Shown: positions 37,043 through 46,111, numbered from the stretch's first letter. The stretch: 64,000 bases of DNA from Mastigocoleus testarum BC008 (GCF_001456025.1 NZ_LMTZ01000088.1:62001-126000), one strand, 5' to 3'. Translations and numbers: made by a program. Notes: generated from the letters alone by a model not told the origin.

Positions 37043-37257
37043 TCAGAACTTACCTACGGACAACGTAAACATAGTCACTGCGACCATAGATTAGTATCAA
37101 GCCTAAACGGCAGAGCCTCTAGCTCCGCTTACGCCGTAAGGCGCGGTTCAGCATTTCTACAAGGAAATATTCATGGTAGGTACGCTTCATCCCAAACTAT
37201 TGAAAATAAGTCCCTTTGGGACTTGCTACGCTAAGGTAAAAAGTGCGTAAGTCCTAA
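37043..37257. repeat. MITE-like inverted-repeat element, ACTTACGCAC family, copy 2
   Basis: The right end GTGCGTAAGTCCTAA (37243-37257) is the exact complement of the left end of the element at 6834. The left end here, TCAGAACTTACCTAC (37043-37057), matches it less well. Inside are AAGTCCCTTTGGGACTT (37208-37224) and GC-rich CTCCGCTTACGCCGTAAGGCG-type inverted motifs. It is 215 bp long with no coding capacity. Confidence 0.5.
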
Positions 37258-37299
37258 TAATAAATATTTTTGTGAATAAAAAGTAACTTTTTCATTAAA

Positions 37300-37407
37300 T
37301 TAAAACTGATTAAAAATAATTGGTTCTTGACTGTGCATTGCTCTTAACTTGTTGAGACAAGAAGAATCATTACAAACAAATAACGCGGTCGCAATTATAC
37401 ATATAAC
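37300..37407 (-). pseudogene. C-terminal fragment of a paralogue of the gene at 39782-40153
   Basis: Read on the minus strand, the frame from 37407 to the TAA at 37300-37302 contains ALFVCNDSSCLNKLRAM and SQEPIIF. The intact gene at 39782-40153 ends ALFGCDCPSCLNALRAM then RGQEPIIF. About 22 of 27 aligned residues agree. The frame is closed by a stop at 37408-37410 upstream and has no start, so only the last third of a paralogue remains. The similarity ends sharply beyond both sides, as after a partial duplication or loss. Confidence 0.8.
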
Positions 37408-37510
37408 TTAATGATTTATGCCGGTTATCGACACCCTTTATATTATAAGTACTGAATTTAATTCACATGTTTACGTGAATTAGAAATATAAAAAATCAGG
37501 AATTTTCAAA

Positions 37511-38299
37511 ATGTCATACAGCACGAAAGATAAATCAACACCCAATCTAGAACCGATAAAAACACCCACGTTTGAAAGTACAGAGGACGAACGTATTCAC
37601 CGCAAACAAAGATTAGCAGTTGCATTTCGCTTATTTGCTCATTACGGTTTTGATGAAGGTATTGCTGGACACATTACAGCTAGAGATCCTGAATATCCCG
37701 ATTGTTTTTGGGTTAACCCACTGGGAATGCACTTTGGTCAAATTCGAGCGTCAGATCTACTACTTGTCAATCATAAGGGTGAGGTCGTAAAAGGAAACAA
37801 ACCTGTAAATACAGCAGCTTTCGCGATTCATTCCCAAATCCACCAAGCTCGACCAGATGTTAATGCGGCTGCTCATGCTCATTCGCTGCATGGGAAAACT
37901 TGGTCAACCCTTGGGCGTTTGCTTGACCCTTTAACCCAAGATGCTTGTGCTTTTTATGAAGACCATGCTTTGTTTGATGATTACACTGGAGTGGTCTTAA
38001 AAACGGAGGAAGGTGAACGTATTGGTAATACCCTTGGAGAAAAAAAAGCAATAATACTACGCAATCACGGTTTACTAACTGTTGGTCATTCAGTAGACGA
38101 AGCTGCATGGTGGTTTATAACAATGGATCGTTCCTGTCATAGTCAACTGATGGCTGAAGCAGCAGGAAAACCAATAGTTATCGATGCAGAAACAGCTCGT
38201 TTGACTCATAGCCAAGTTGGCTCTCATTTCATCGGATGGTTTAGCTTTCAATCCTTATATGACATGATTGTGTCTCAAGAACCAGAGGTGCTTAATTAG
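37511..38299 (+). CDS. Class II aldolase/adducin family protein
   Basis: Member of the zinc-dependent class II aldolase (AraD/FucA-like) family, 262 residues. The metal site is visible as His122 and His124 in AAHAHS, with a third His in LRNHGLLTVG (about 183). FGFDEGIAGHIT and CFWVNPLGMHFGQI are typical N-terminal motifs. AGGAA precedes the ATG. In this subgroup substrates range from fuculose- or ribulose-phosphate to unknown compounds, so the reaction is open. It is followed after 89 bp by a TauD-like dioxygenase on the same strand, probably a two-gene unit. Confidence 0.85.
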   Translation: MSYSTKDKSTPNLEPIKTPTFESTEDERIHRKQRLAVAFRLFAHYGFDEGIAGHITARDPEYPDCFWVNPLGMHFGQIRASDLLLVNHKGEVVKGNKPVNTAAFAIHSQIHQARPDVNAAAHAHSLHGKTWSTLGRLLDPLTQDACAFYEDHALFDDYTGVVLKTEEGERIGNTLGEKKAIILRNHGLLTVGHSVDEAAWWFITMDRSCHSQLMAEAAGKPIVIDAETARLTHSQVGSHFIGWFSFQSLYDMIVSQEPEVLN

Positions 38300-38388
38300 C
38301 ATTGTTCTTGTTTTATTGATATGTACGGGGCTCGTAACTCATTTTTTGGTTAGTACTGCTAAGAATAAAAATAAGTTGAGAATAAATT

Positions 38389-39315
38389 ATGACAGCGACA
38401 AGCTCAAAGGGTATGCATGAAGTAAGCGCACAACTCCATGCAGAGTCATTTTCAGAAACATTTGGTCAAAAAATTATCAATACTGAAAATGAAAATATTA
38501 GTATTGTCGATCTGGATAAAGAATCAATTATTAACCTGTTCAGATCTCATCGCTTATTGTTATTCAGAGGCTTTGAAGCTGATGTAGAGACTTTTACAAA
38601 ATTTACCGATGAATTGAGTACTAACTTCATGGATTATACAGGAGGAGTATTCAAACGTAGAGTTATTAATAATAATTCGACTGTTTTAAGTGTCAATGAT
38701 TTCAAAGATGAAATTAAGTTACATGGGGAAATGTACTATCAGAAAAATCTCCCCAAAATGCTTTGGTTTTTCTGCGCTCATCCCGCATCGGAAGACGGTG
38801 CAACAATTGTCTGTGATGGAAAACGTTTTTTTAATGAACTTAGTAATTCGTTAAAAGAGTTATTCAGTCGGAAAAAGTTGAGATTTCACGGTCATCTGGA
38901 CAAAGATGTGTGGATAAAGCGATATAAAACTGAGGATTTAAGTGTATTAGAACAGATATGTAAAAGCAACGATACTCAACTACGAGTCAATGGAGATGAG
39001 TCAATTGATCTCTATTATATTTCCTCAGCAATACATCCAAGTAAAAATGGGGAAGACATGGTTTTCATTAATAGCTTACTCCCAGGAAAGGTTATTGCTC
39101 CAGAGAGCATATCTTTTGATGATGGTTCAGAGATTGACAATCAAATTATGTCTGAACTAAATGAAATAGCTGAAAGAATTACGATAGAAATTAATTGGCA
39201 CAAAGGTGATATCTTAATGATAGATAATAGCAGTGTCATGCATGGTCGAAGAAGTTTTACGGATGATAAACGCGATATCTACATACGGTTGTGCTCTCCT
39301 GCATTTGCGTATTAG
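38389..39315 (+). CDS. TauD/TfdA-family Fe(II)/2-oxoglutarate dioxygenase
   Basis: Non-heme iron oxygenase of 308 residues. The facial triad is visible: His112-x-Glu114 (LHGEMYYQ, with Glu in the place of the more usual Asp) and distal His285 (SVMHGRRSF). Arg300 (YIRLCSP) should bind 2-oxoglutarate. WFFCAHPASEDGATIVCDG is a family core segment. Relatives hydroxylate small molecules or carrier-bound amino acids (SyrP-like enzymes), so the substrate is open. It lies 89 bp after the aldolase gene, and a MITE-like element follows 51 bp downstream. Confidence 0.87.
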   Translation: MTATSSKGMHEVSAQLHAESFSETFGQKIINTENENISIVDLDKESIINLFRSHRLLLFRGFEADVETFTKFTDELSTNFMDYTGGVFKRRVINNNSTVLSVNDFKDEIKLHGEMYYQKNLPKMLWFFCAHPASEDGATIVCDGKRFFNELSNSLKELFSRKKLRFHGHLDKDVWIKRYKTEDLSVLEQICKSNDTQLRVNGDESIDLYYISSAIHPSKNGEDMVFINSLLPGKVIAPESISFDDGSEIDNQIMSELNEIAERITIEINWHKGDILMIDNSSVMHGRRSFTDDKRDIYIRLCSPAFAY

Positions 39316-39366
39316 CATTTCAAACTTAGGATGACTTTGGGGATTTTTATTCATTTATTTTTGTCT

Positions 39367-39555
39367 TAGCGGGACTTAGACAAAAAAACAAGCAGGAAAA
39401 AGCCTCGAAGTCAGTCATAATAAGGGATTAACTTCAAAGCCTTAAAAATCGCTCAAACCTAGATATATCAAGAAAACAACCAATTCGACGTAAAACCATT
39501 GATTTATAAAGCTTTGAGGCTGTTTTTTGAGCAAAAAAATGTCTAAGTCCCGTTA
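39367..39555. mobile_element. MITE-like element of the TAGCGGGACTTAGAC family, copy 1
   Basis: 189 bp bounded by TAGCGGGACTTAGAC (39367-39381) and GTCTAAGTCCCGTTA (39541-39555), matching at 14 of 15 positions as inverted repeats. The similarity continues inward imperfectly (AAAAAGCCTCGAAG on the left and CTTTGAGGCTGTTTTT on the right). The outer TA on both sides fits the TA target duplication of the IS630/Tc1-mariner superfamily. No transposase is encoded. Copy 2, in opposite orientation, is at 52537-52745. Confidence 0.8.
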
Positions 39556-39781
39556 GTCTGTGTTTCACACTTAAAACGTGTAAAGTGTTTTGTTACCTTT
39601 TCAAAGGTAAAGTACAGTCAAAAAAATTTGGTGCGCTAGACCGTCAGTCATAACGCACGCTAAAAATACCTAATTTTTTACGTGTCTTCTTGACACTCTT
39701 TTTACTACCAAAGACCTTATCGCCTAGGCTTAATACGAACGAAAATCAAATCCTATAATTAAAGGTACTAGAATTTAAACT

Positions 39782-40153
39782 TTAGAATATAATCGGTTCT
39801 TGACCGCGCATAGCTCTTAAAGCGTTGAGACAAGAAGGACAGTCACAACCAAATAGTGCGATCGCGCTATCACTTTCTTCATCCGTGAATTTAATCTCTA
39901 TAATATCATCAGTTACGGATTGTACTGGATCGGCTTTTGCTACAGTGATCGGACGCTTAACTTTTGGTACTTGAGAAACTCGAGTACAAATCAATTTATA
40001 CCCGCCATGCGGATTCATGACACAGTTTTTATCCCCTTGAGTTTGAACTTGTGTCTCAGCTGCCGAAACGGGATTGACTAGTGCCACTAAGGAAATAAAA
40101 GAAGCGAAGATGGTCGGGCTGGAAAGTAAAGTAAGTATAAATTTTTTGTTCAT
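39782..40153 (-). CDS. Small secreted cysteine-containing protein
   Basis: A 123-residue protein with a signal peptide (MNKKFILTLLSSPTIFASFI up to VSAAE, cleavage near residue 32). The mature part has CVMNPHGGYKLICTR, a variable linker, and a compact tail ALFGCDCPSCLNALRAM then RGQEPIIF with three closely spaced cysteines (CxCxxC) that could bind metal or form disulfides. The family is not recognised. A degraded copy of its C terminus lies at 37300-37407, beyond the aldolase/dioxygenase pair. It is probably exported to the periplasm or cell wall. Confidence 0.65.
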   Translation of the reverse strand: MNKKFILTLLSSPTIFASFISLVALVNPVSAAETQVQTQGDKNCVMNPHGGYKLICTRVSQVPKVKRPITVAKADPVQSVTDDIIEIKFTDEESDSAIALFGCDCPSCLNALRAMRGQEPIIF

Positions 40154-40763
40154 TACTTTTCTTATAACAGATAGCTGAACGCCAAGACTATCCGATAAAC
40201 TATATACTGGTCAAGTTAAAGTTTATCCGGAATATTGACTAGATTATTCAATAAACTCAAAGAAGGTAGAATTACCTTTTTTTACTCCTTCAAGTAAAAT
40301 TTATATACTTCAGTCACGTATTGACTAATCTGAAGTTAATAAGTTCCCCTGAGAAAAACAAACAGAAATCATTAATTGCCTTTTTACCCAAGAGAATAAT
40401 CCACATCAAGAAGTCTACCAGAAATAGATCGTTTGGGGACGGATGAGCACAAATTACTGGATAGGAATATTTGATTAGGTAATATCCAACCCAACTTACC
40501 GCTCAATTTTGTTTGGGCCTTTATTTTCTGGATTTGTTTTTCTTAGATTTTTTTGTTGGGAATTTTAACTTTATATTTGGTCTTAAATTATTTTGCTTAA
40601 TATTCTATGAAAAAATAGCGATCGTTACTACTGTAAGGATTGAATTACACAAAAAGTTTAATCGTGTTTATCTAAATTTCATGAAGCTGCTAATTTAGGT
40701 GACGAGATAGGAGACACAGGACAACATAATTTTTTAGTATCTGGATCGAGTTTTATTTCTCAA
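40154..40763. other. Intergenic region, no gene supported
   Basis: 610 bases upstream of the small secreted-protein gene and downstream of the cellulose-synthase-like gene. It contains a short Phe/Leu-rich open frame (40513-40698) that I do not accept, and no repeat array or convincing stem. Confidence 0.45.
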
Positions 40764-43058
40764 CTAAGTTTTAGAGACAACTGTTGCACTCACATCCAAT
40801 CTTCTTTGGAATAAAATACGCGGTTTAATCAGAATTTTGAACAATATCAACAGAGATTCCCATTCACCAGGGGTACACCGACCTTTCCACTGACCGGGAC
40901 GACAGAATAACATTTTTACTAAACTACGGTGTTGTTCGACGCTAACTAAGGGGAATTTAACTCTTACCGTAGGAAACTCATCTCTCGATCCGGTTTGGAT
41001 GATTTGGGAGTCAAGTTGTAAATTTTCTTCAGCAATTTCTAGATTCATTGATTCCACTTGGGCTAAATCTATGGGAGGTTTTTGAGTTAAAGCAATTTCT
41101 GCACCGACCTCGGAAATCATGGTGGTTACTCCCCAAATATCTTGACCTTTTTGGGTTTGCTGATTTTGATTTTTGAAACTTAGACGTACTACTCTGCGTA
41201 GGTCGAACCATTCATAAAGATCTGGTTTTGGAGCATCCCATAAGATTAGTAAGGAAATACTCAGCAGCAAGAGATTATATCCACTCCAAATCCAACCCAA
41301 ATTCAAACCTTCGAAGTGTTGTACTAATTCTGGTGTATTACTACTTTGCCAGAGTAATGACAAACACATCCCCAGATTTCGCCATAAACTAATAGCGGTA
41401 GCAATCAACAAAACTATTAGGGGACATGCTAGACCCCAATTAAAAATGTAGCGATTATTAGCTGTCCCTTTGGGGGTAACTTTAAACCCTTTGGAAAATG
41501 GGTTAAGCATTACCTGAATGACCGTTAGTGCTAAGGGAAAAACCAGTACTAAACTGTAAATTTCAGAAAGAATTGCAGAACGCGAGCGATGATTTAACCA
41601 AGAAAATGCTGTTAATTGTACTAAATAAAAGGGTAAAAAGTAATATACTATTTCTTCTAAGCTTGCTTTAATCGGAATCACACCTAAAAAGGAATAAGCT
41701 AACGGCATCATTAAAAATCCGATTCGAGAAATTACAGCAAACCAGTTAAGCAAACCTTCAAAATGAGCTATCCTTTGTATTGGTTTTAATCCACGAATTG
41801 TTAACGGATTAGATTTAATAAAAAATGCTTGGAGAGTACCTCTAGCCCAACGTATGCGCTGAGTTGCATGAGCAGCTATATTTTCTGCAGCTAAACCAGC
41901 ACTTAGTTTTTCATTTAAATAAATTAACCGATAACCTCTCGCAGATAAATTAATTCCAGTGAAATAATCTTCACTCAAAGATTCAGTAACAAAACCACCT
42001 GTTTCTTGCAGTGCGCTGCGTCTTATAACAAAAGAAGTTCCCGCACAAACTACGCTACCCGCTCCATCCTTAATTGGTTGGATTTGACGATAGAATATTT
42101 CTTCATCTGGCGTCACGACATTTTCTAAACCAAGGTTATAAGCGATAGGGTCAGCGTTATAAAAACTTTGAGGGGTTTGTACTAAGGCGATTTTTTCATC
42201 TTGGAAAAAACCAACAGTACGCTGGAGAAAGTTTGTGGTTGGGATAAAGTCTGCATCAAAAACAACAATTAATTCACCATTAGTTTTTGTCAGCGCGTGG
42301 TTTAAGTTACCTGCTTTTGCATGACGGTTATCGGGTCTAACAATGTACTCACATCCTAATTCTGTAGCTAAGGCTTTCATTTGGGGACGTCGAGTATCAT
42401 CGAGGAGATAAATTGTTTTATTCGCGTAATCTAAAGACTGACAACCAATTATTGTACGTCGGAGAATAAATGTCGGTTCGTTATAGGTGGGAATAAAAAT
42501 ATCAACTGATGGGGTAAATTTTCCTTCAGTAACAGCAATTGAATTAAGATCTGCTTCTCGACGCCGATCTTTGCTATTCAACATTAAAAACAACTGAATG
42601 CTAGTACTGGTAAGTACTAAAATTTCCAAGAAAAATAATCCCAAACTGAATACCCCATTGAGTGGATCGACAAGATTAAGGGTAGATAAGGAACGCCAAA
42701 AAATATAACGAACTGCTAAAACCAGCAAAATACCAATTACTAGTCTTCGATTCCAAACACGTGGTTGGGGATAAATTTGCTTAATTCCCAAAACTATTAG
42801 TAATAAAACTACAGTTGGGACTAATAAATATTTCCCTGCAACCATTGGTACCTCCAACCACAGAGGAGGATTTTCTTGTAATAAATTAATTTCGGCAAAA
42901 ATAGCATTAATTCTATTTTCACCGCTAAACCAGGCAAAAACAACAACTGCAGATAAAATAAAAGTAAGTAATAAAACTAATGTTGCCTTTCGAGGTTTAA
43001 AAGAATATTTATGAGCTAGATAGTTTTTACGCTTTTTATCGAGGTGTGTGAGCTTCAT
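40764..43058 (-). CDS. Cellulose-synthase-like GT2 glycosyltransferase with a PilZ-like region
   Basis: Inner-membrane processive beta-glycan synthase of the BcsA type, 764 residues. Several N-terminal membrane spans precede the GT domain, which has FIPTYNEPTFI, DADFIPT (the DXD metal site), the SLSEDYF acceptor motif and QRIRWARG (QxxRW). Further spans follow. The C-terminal part carries RRVVR, like the RxxxR of the cyclic-di-GMP-binding PilZ domain, but the second half-motif is MISEVG where PilZ has an Asp/Asn, so activation by cyclic-di-GMP is uncertain. I chose the ATG at 43058, with AAGGA 8 bp upstream; a TTG at 43088 overlaps the previous gene. Confidence 0.88.
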   Translation of the reverse strand: MKLTHLDKKRKNYLAHKYSFKPRKATLVLLLTFILSAVVVFAWFSGENRINAIFAEINLLQENPPLWLEVPMVAGKYLLVPTVVLLLIVLGIKQIYPQPRVWNRRLVIGILLVLAVRYIFWRSLSTLNLVDPLNGVFSLGLFFLEILVLTSTSIQLFLMLNSKDRRREADLNSIAVTEGKFTPSVDIFIPTYNEPTFILRRTIIGCQSLDYANKTIYLLDDTRRPQMKALATELGCEYIVRPDNRHAKAGNLNHALTKTNGELIVVFDADFIPTTNFLQRTVGFFQDEKIALVQTPQSFYNADPIAYNLGLENVVTPDEEIFYRQIQPIKDGAGSVVCAGTSFVIRRSALQETGGFVTESLSEDYFTGINLSARGYRLIYLNEKLSAGLAAENIAAHATQRIRWARGTLQAFFIKSNPLTIRGLKPIQRIAHFEGLLNWFAVISRIGFLMMPLAYSFLGVIPIKASLEEIVYYFLPFYLVQLTAFSWLNHRSRSAILSEIYSLVLVFPLALTVIQVMLNPFSKGFKVTPKGTANNRYIFNWGLACPLIVLLIATAISLWRNLGMCLSLLWQSSNTPELVQHFEGLNLGWIWSGYNLLLLSISLLILWDAPKPDLYEWFDLRRVVRLSFKNQNQQTQKGQDIWGVTTMISEVGAEIALTQKPPIDLAQVESMNLEIAEENLQLDSQIIQTGSRDEFPTVRVKFPLVSVEQHRSLVKMLFCRPGQWKGRCTPGEWESLLILFKILIKPRILFQRRLDVSATVVSKT

Positions 43059-43059
43059 T

Positions 43060-44112
43060 TTACATTCCTTTAAATCCAGGTTTATCAATTATTTCTAATC
43101 GAACTTCTTCAGATTTTTTGACTTGCAATCTGGACTGGCGTTGGATACCGATTTGATTGAGAAATATTCCAAATAAAACGATACTTCCGCCAATATATTG
43201 GGCAAGGGTTGGAGCTTCTCCCAAAATTAGATAAGCTGCTAATATACCTGCCACTGGCGTAAAAGAACTAACTAAAGAAACATCAGATGGTGTAGAATTT
43301 TTTAACCCGGTAAACCAAGCAAGTTGTCCCAAAACAACTATCACGCCAGCATAAATTAACATCCATTGCCATAGGAAGGGTGAAAAAATATCCATAAAAT
43401 GTTGAGGACTAAAGAAGTATATTGCTGCGACAAAAAAGACAACTGTTGCGATCACAGTTCTAAATACACTAAAAATTCCTAAAGGTATTTGCTGTAGCTT
43501 TGCTTGGCTGACAATTGTAGCGATTGCTAAACCCAAAGCAGCGAGAGCAGTCATGATCTCTCCGACACCGACAGAGACAAAATTATCAGGACTCATGGTA
43601 TTTTCCCATATGCCTTGAAGAATGACTGTGGCAAATACTCCGAATAGAGAAATAATCGCACCAGTAATTGTCCAAATATCAACTCTAGCTCTGAGAAATA
43701 AGATAGATAAAACTAATGCTAAGGGAGTTTCAATCCGCCCAATTAACACTACATTTGTCACCATTGTTCGAGAAAGAGCCTCAAAAATTAACCCTGGTGC
43801 AACTGCTCCGGATAAAATAGCAACAACAATCATACTCAGCCAATTTTGAGTAGAAATTTGTTTTAAATTATTAATATTCAATTGTCGCCAATAAACAGCG
43901 ATTAATAATAATAAAGCGCAAATATTGCCAGCAAATAAAACATTACAAGAAGAAATCGGATTTCTCCCATCAATTAGATTTTGGGTTCCGAGTTCAGTTA
44001 ATTGACGAGTAATCGCGTTTGCAGCACCGAATATTAGCACCGCAATCCACAAATAAATTTTTCCTCGGGTACCACTAATAAAATTTGAGACTTGGGAAAT
44101 TATTCTGCTCAT
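43060..44112 (-). CDS. EamA/DMT-family transporter
   Basis: Ten-span membrane protein of 350 residues with two EamA repeats (about 15-155 and 185-325), each carrying about five hydrophobic helices. ITRQLTELG near the N terminus and APVAGILAAYLILGEAPTLAQYIGGSIVLFG at the end of the second repeat are typical; the last is shortened here to SFTPVAGILAAYLILGEAP. Members move metabolites or nucleotide sugars. The stop (43060-43062) lies one base before the start of the cellulose-synthase-like gene, so the two form an operon. An export or precursor role in glycan synthesis is plausible. Confidence 0.87.
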   Translation of the reverse strand: MSRIISQVSNFISGTRGKIYLWIAVLIFGAANAITRQLTELGTQNLIDGRNPISSCNVLFAGNICALLLLIAVYWRQLNINNLKQISTQNWLSMIVVAILSGAVAPGLIFEALSRTMVTNVVLIGRIETPLALVLSILFLRARVDIWTITGAIISLFGVFATVILQGIWENTMSPDNFVSVGVGEIMTALAALGLAIATIVSQAKLQQIPLGIFSVFRTVIATVVFFVAAIYFFSPQHFMDIFSPFLWQWMLIYAGVIVVLGQLAWFTGLKNSTPSDVSLVSSFTPVAGILAAYLILGEAPTLAQYIGGSIVLFGIFLNQIGIQRQSRLQVKKSEEVRLEIIDKPGFKGM

Positions 44113-44439
44113 GATTTGTTTAAAGTATTCTAATCATGGGTATTCTAAGATGATTTCAACAGCCAGTAGTTAATTGCCATAAAAATATGTAAAATGTGCA
44201 ACAGAGAAAAAATATATATGCATCATAAAAACTGATACGACTCTCAGGTGCATATTTCAGTTGAAGCATATTCAATCATGTAGTATAAAATTAGCTATGA
44301 AGTGTTACATTAAAATGAGATTAGAAATCAATCTCGAAATTGGTAGAAATTTTTAACAACTTCTCAGCCTATATTAATTTTGTTACTGCTACAAAGCTTT
44401 AAAGTGGAATCATGAACCGATTTGAGGACACTAAGCACA
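44113..44439. other. Divergent promoter region
   Basis: 327 AT-rich bases between the EamA transporter and the DM13 lipoprotein gene. It should hold both promoters. No gene, repeat or clear protein-binding motif was seen. Confidence 0.45.
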
Positions 44440-44925
44440 ATGAAGCTAAAATCTTTAGTATTAGTAGGTTTTGCAACTTTATTAACAGTTGGATGCTCTG
44501 CGCAAGAAGTATCTCAAAAACCAGAAACTGAAGCTGTAAATCAAGCTCAGACCCAAAAAACAGCTGTAGAAAAAGTTTCTACTTCCAATGCTGAGAATTT
44601 ATCTGGGACATTTAAATCTGCAGAACATCCAACCCAGGGTGAAGTTAAGGTGGTAACAGAAAATGGCAAAAAATACCTGGAGTTCGATGGGAATTTCAAG
44701 ACAGATAGCGGTCCAGACCTGTTTGTAATTTTACATCGCAACGATACATTACCAATTACTGGTATTAAGGAGAAAGATTACGTCAGTATTGCACCATTGA
44801 AAAATACTAGCGGAACTCAAAGTTATGAAATACCTGCAAATATAAATATTTCAGAGTTTAAATCAGTTGCGGTTTGGTGTCGAGAGTTCAATGCGACTTT
44901 TGGTTACGCACCTTTTAAGGTCTAA
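44440..44925 (+). CDS. DM13-domain lipoprotein
   Basis: A 161-residue lipoprotein. MKLKSLVLVGFATLLTVGCS gives a signal peptide with a lipobox ending at Cys19. A Gln/Thr-rich linker follows, then a DM13 domain from about residue 50: GTFKSAEHPTQGEVKV, DSGPDLFVILHR, GTQSYEIPANINISEFKSVA and VAVWCREFNATFGYAPF. The DM13 domain resembles redox-like beta-sandwich proteins with a conserved Cys (VWCREF), and its role in bacteria is unknown. The ATG at 44440 has GAGGA 11 bp upstream, better than the in-frame TTG at 44422. Confidence 0.85.
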   Translation: MKLKSLVLVGFATLLTVGCSAQEVSQKPETEAVNQAQTQKTAVEKVSTSNAENLSGTFKSAEHPTQGEVKVVTENGKKYLEFDGNFKTDSGPDLFVILHRNDTLPITGIKEKDYVSIAPLKNTSGTQSYEIPANINISEFKSVAVWCREFNATFGYAPFKV

Positions 44926-45355
44926 TCTAAACTATATTTATTTCTTATCGATTTAGTTTTTTAATAACAGTGTTCAACTGGTAATTTAAATCCAAAAGTT
45001 AATTATCTATTGGTCTAAATTGCCTTCAAAGCAGGGTACATCTTTAATTAAGGGCTTATTATTCGCTTTTTCGTAATATGTTGTGAAATGTAAAGTTTTT
45101 GTTTACTTCGCTTACTTACAAGTTTCTATATATAGTATTTTTCTTTTATTCTAAGTTTTGAAGTTCTAAGTTTTGAGGTTTTAAATTTTGAGGTTCTAAA
45201 TTTGGAATTTGGAATTAGGAATTGAAAATTCAGAATTGTAGCTTTTAAAGTCTGTAGCCATTAAAAAATTTATACAGAATCAATAAAAGTACATTTTTCA
45301 GTTGACAATCGACCAGAATACAAAAATTACATAGGGGTTTGCACAAAATATCAGC
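44926..45355. other. Intergenic region with a 15-bp tandem repeat
   Basis: 430 bases between two plus-strand genes. The only structured part is the tandem array at 45149-45205. The rest is AT-rich with no gene supported. Confidence 0.5.
45149..45205. repeat. Four-copy 15-bp tandem repeat
   Basis: Units of 15 bp: TTCTAAGTTTTGAAG, TTCTAAGTTTTGAGG, TTTTAAATTTTGAGG, then a truncated TTCTAAATTTGG. GGAATTTGGAATTAGGAATT follows. A noncoding satellite upstream of the DUF4079 gene. Confidence 0.8.
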
Positions 45356-46111
45356 ATGGAACTTACAGATTTTATTTCTCTCATACATCCTGCTCTTGCA
45401 GTCATTTTCGTATTTCCACTTATTGGGAATGTTTCTAATTTTGCATGGCAAGCTCGCCAGCGTCGCTTACAAACAGCAGACAAAAAAAAGAGTAAAATAC
45501 CAGCTGTTGCGGGTCCAGAACACAGACGTTTTGGTAATTGGTTAACAGGTTCTGTTGTCGGACTGACTTTGATTGGTTTAGCCTACCCAATTTTTACAGA
45601 CAATATTATTAAAAATAAATTGTGGTTTAAAGCACCATTCCAAGCAATATTTATTGTCTTAATGTTTGTTGCAACTATTACTTCTTTAGTTTTTTTGTAT
45701 AAAGCCAAACAGGCATTATGGCGAGGAATTTTTGCAACTTTAACCGGTGCAGGTTTAGTAATTCTTGGGTCTCAAGATGGTGTATTTCGGCGTACTAATG
45801 AGTGGTACTGGTCGCACTATTATTATGGAATTGCAGCAGCACTATTAATGGTTTTTTCCCTAGCAATTGTGCCAGAAATTTATCGCGATCGCAAAAATCG
45901 CTGGCGGATAATTCATACTATTCTAAATACGTTTGCATTACTGCTGTTTATTGGTCAAGGTATGACAGGAGCGAGGGATTTGTTAGAAATTCCTTTGAGT
46001 TGGCAGAAACCTTATGTTTTTCAGTGTGATTTCCAAAATAAAACATGTCTACCAAATAATCCACCTAATCAGCAGTCAATGCTGAATATTAACAGTAATA
46101 GTAATTACTAG
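45356..46111 (+). CDS. DUF4079-domain membrane protein
   Basis: A 251-residue integral membrane protein with five or six hydrophobic spans and many histidines at span ends (LIHPALAVIFVFPL, WYWSHYYYGIAAA, WRIIHTILNTFALL), a pattern recalling cytochrome b561-like or DUF4079 proteins of cyanobacteria. The 28 C-terminal residues are Asn-rich and have two Cys. There is no classical heme-binding motif and the function is unknown. It lies alone between a lipoprotein gene and a sensor kinase on the same strand. Confidence 0.8.
   Translation: MELTDFISLIHPALAVIFVFPLIGNVSNFAWQARQRRLQTADKKKSKIPAVAGPEHRRFGNWLTGSVVGLTLIGLAYPIFTDNIIKNKLWFKAPFQAIFIVLMFVATITSLVFLYKAKQALWRGIFATLTGAGLVILGSQDGVFRRTNEWYWSHYYYGIAAALLMVFSLAIVPEIYRDRKNRWRIIHTILNTFALLLFIGQGMTGARDLLEIPLSWQKPYVFQCDFQNKTCLPNNPPNQQSMLNINSNSNY

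Larger units (their letters stand above)
36771..37510. other. Intergenic region with a MITE-like element and a gene fragment
   Basis: 740 bases between the divergent SH3-protein gene and the aldolase gene. It contains the inverted-repeat element at 37043-37257 and the pseudogene fragment at 37300-37407. The remainder (36771-37042) is AT-rich with no other feature seen. Confidence 0.7.

Noticed and set aside
40513..40698. 61-residue Phe/Leu-rich open frame on the plus strand
   Set aside because: Low-complexity hydrophobic composition, no ribosome binding site, and AT-rich sequence in which such frames arise by chance.
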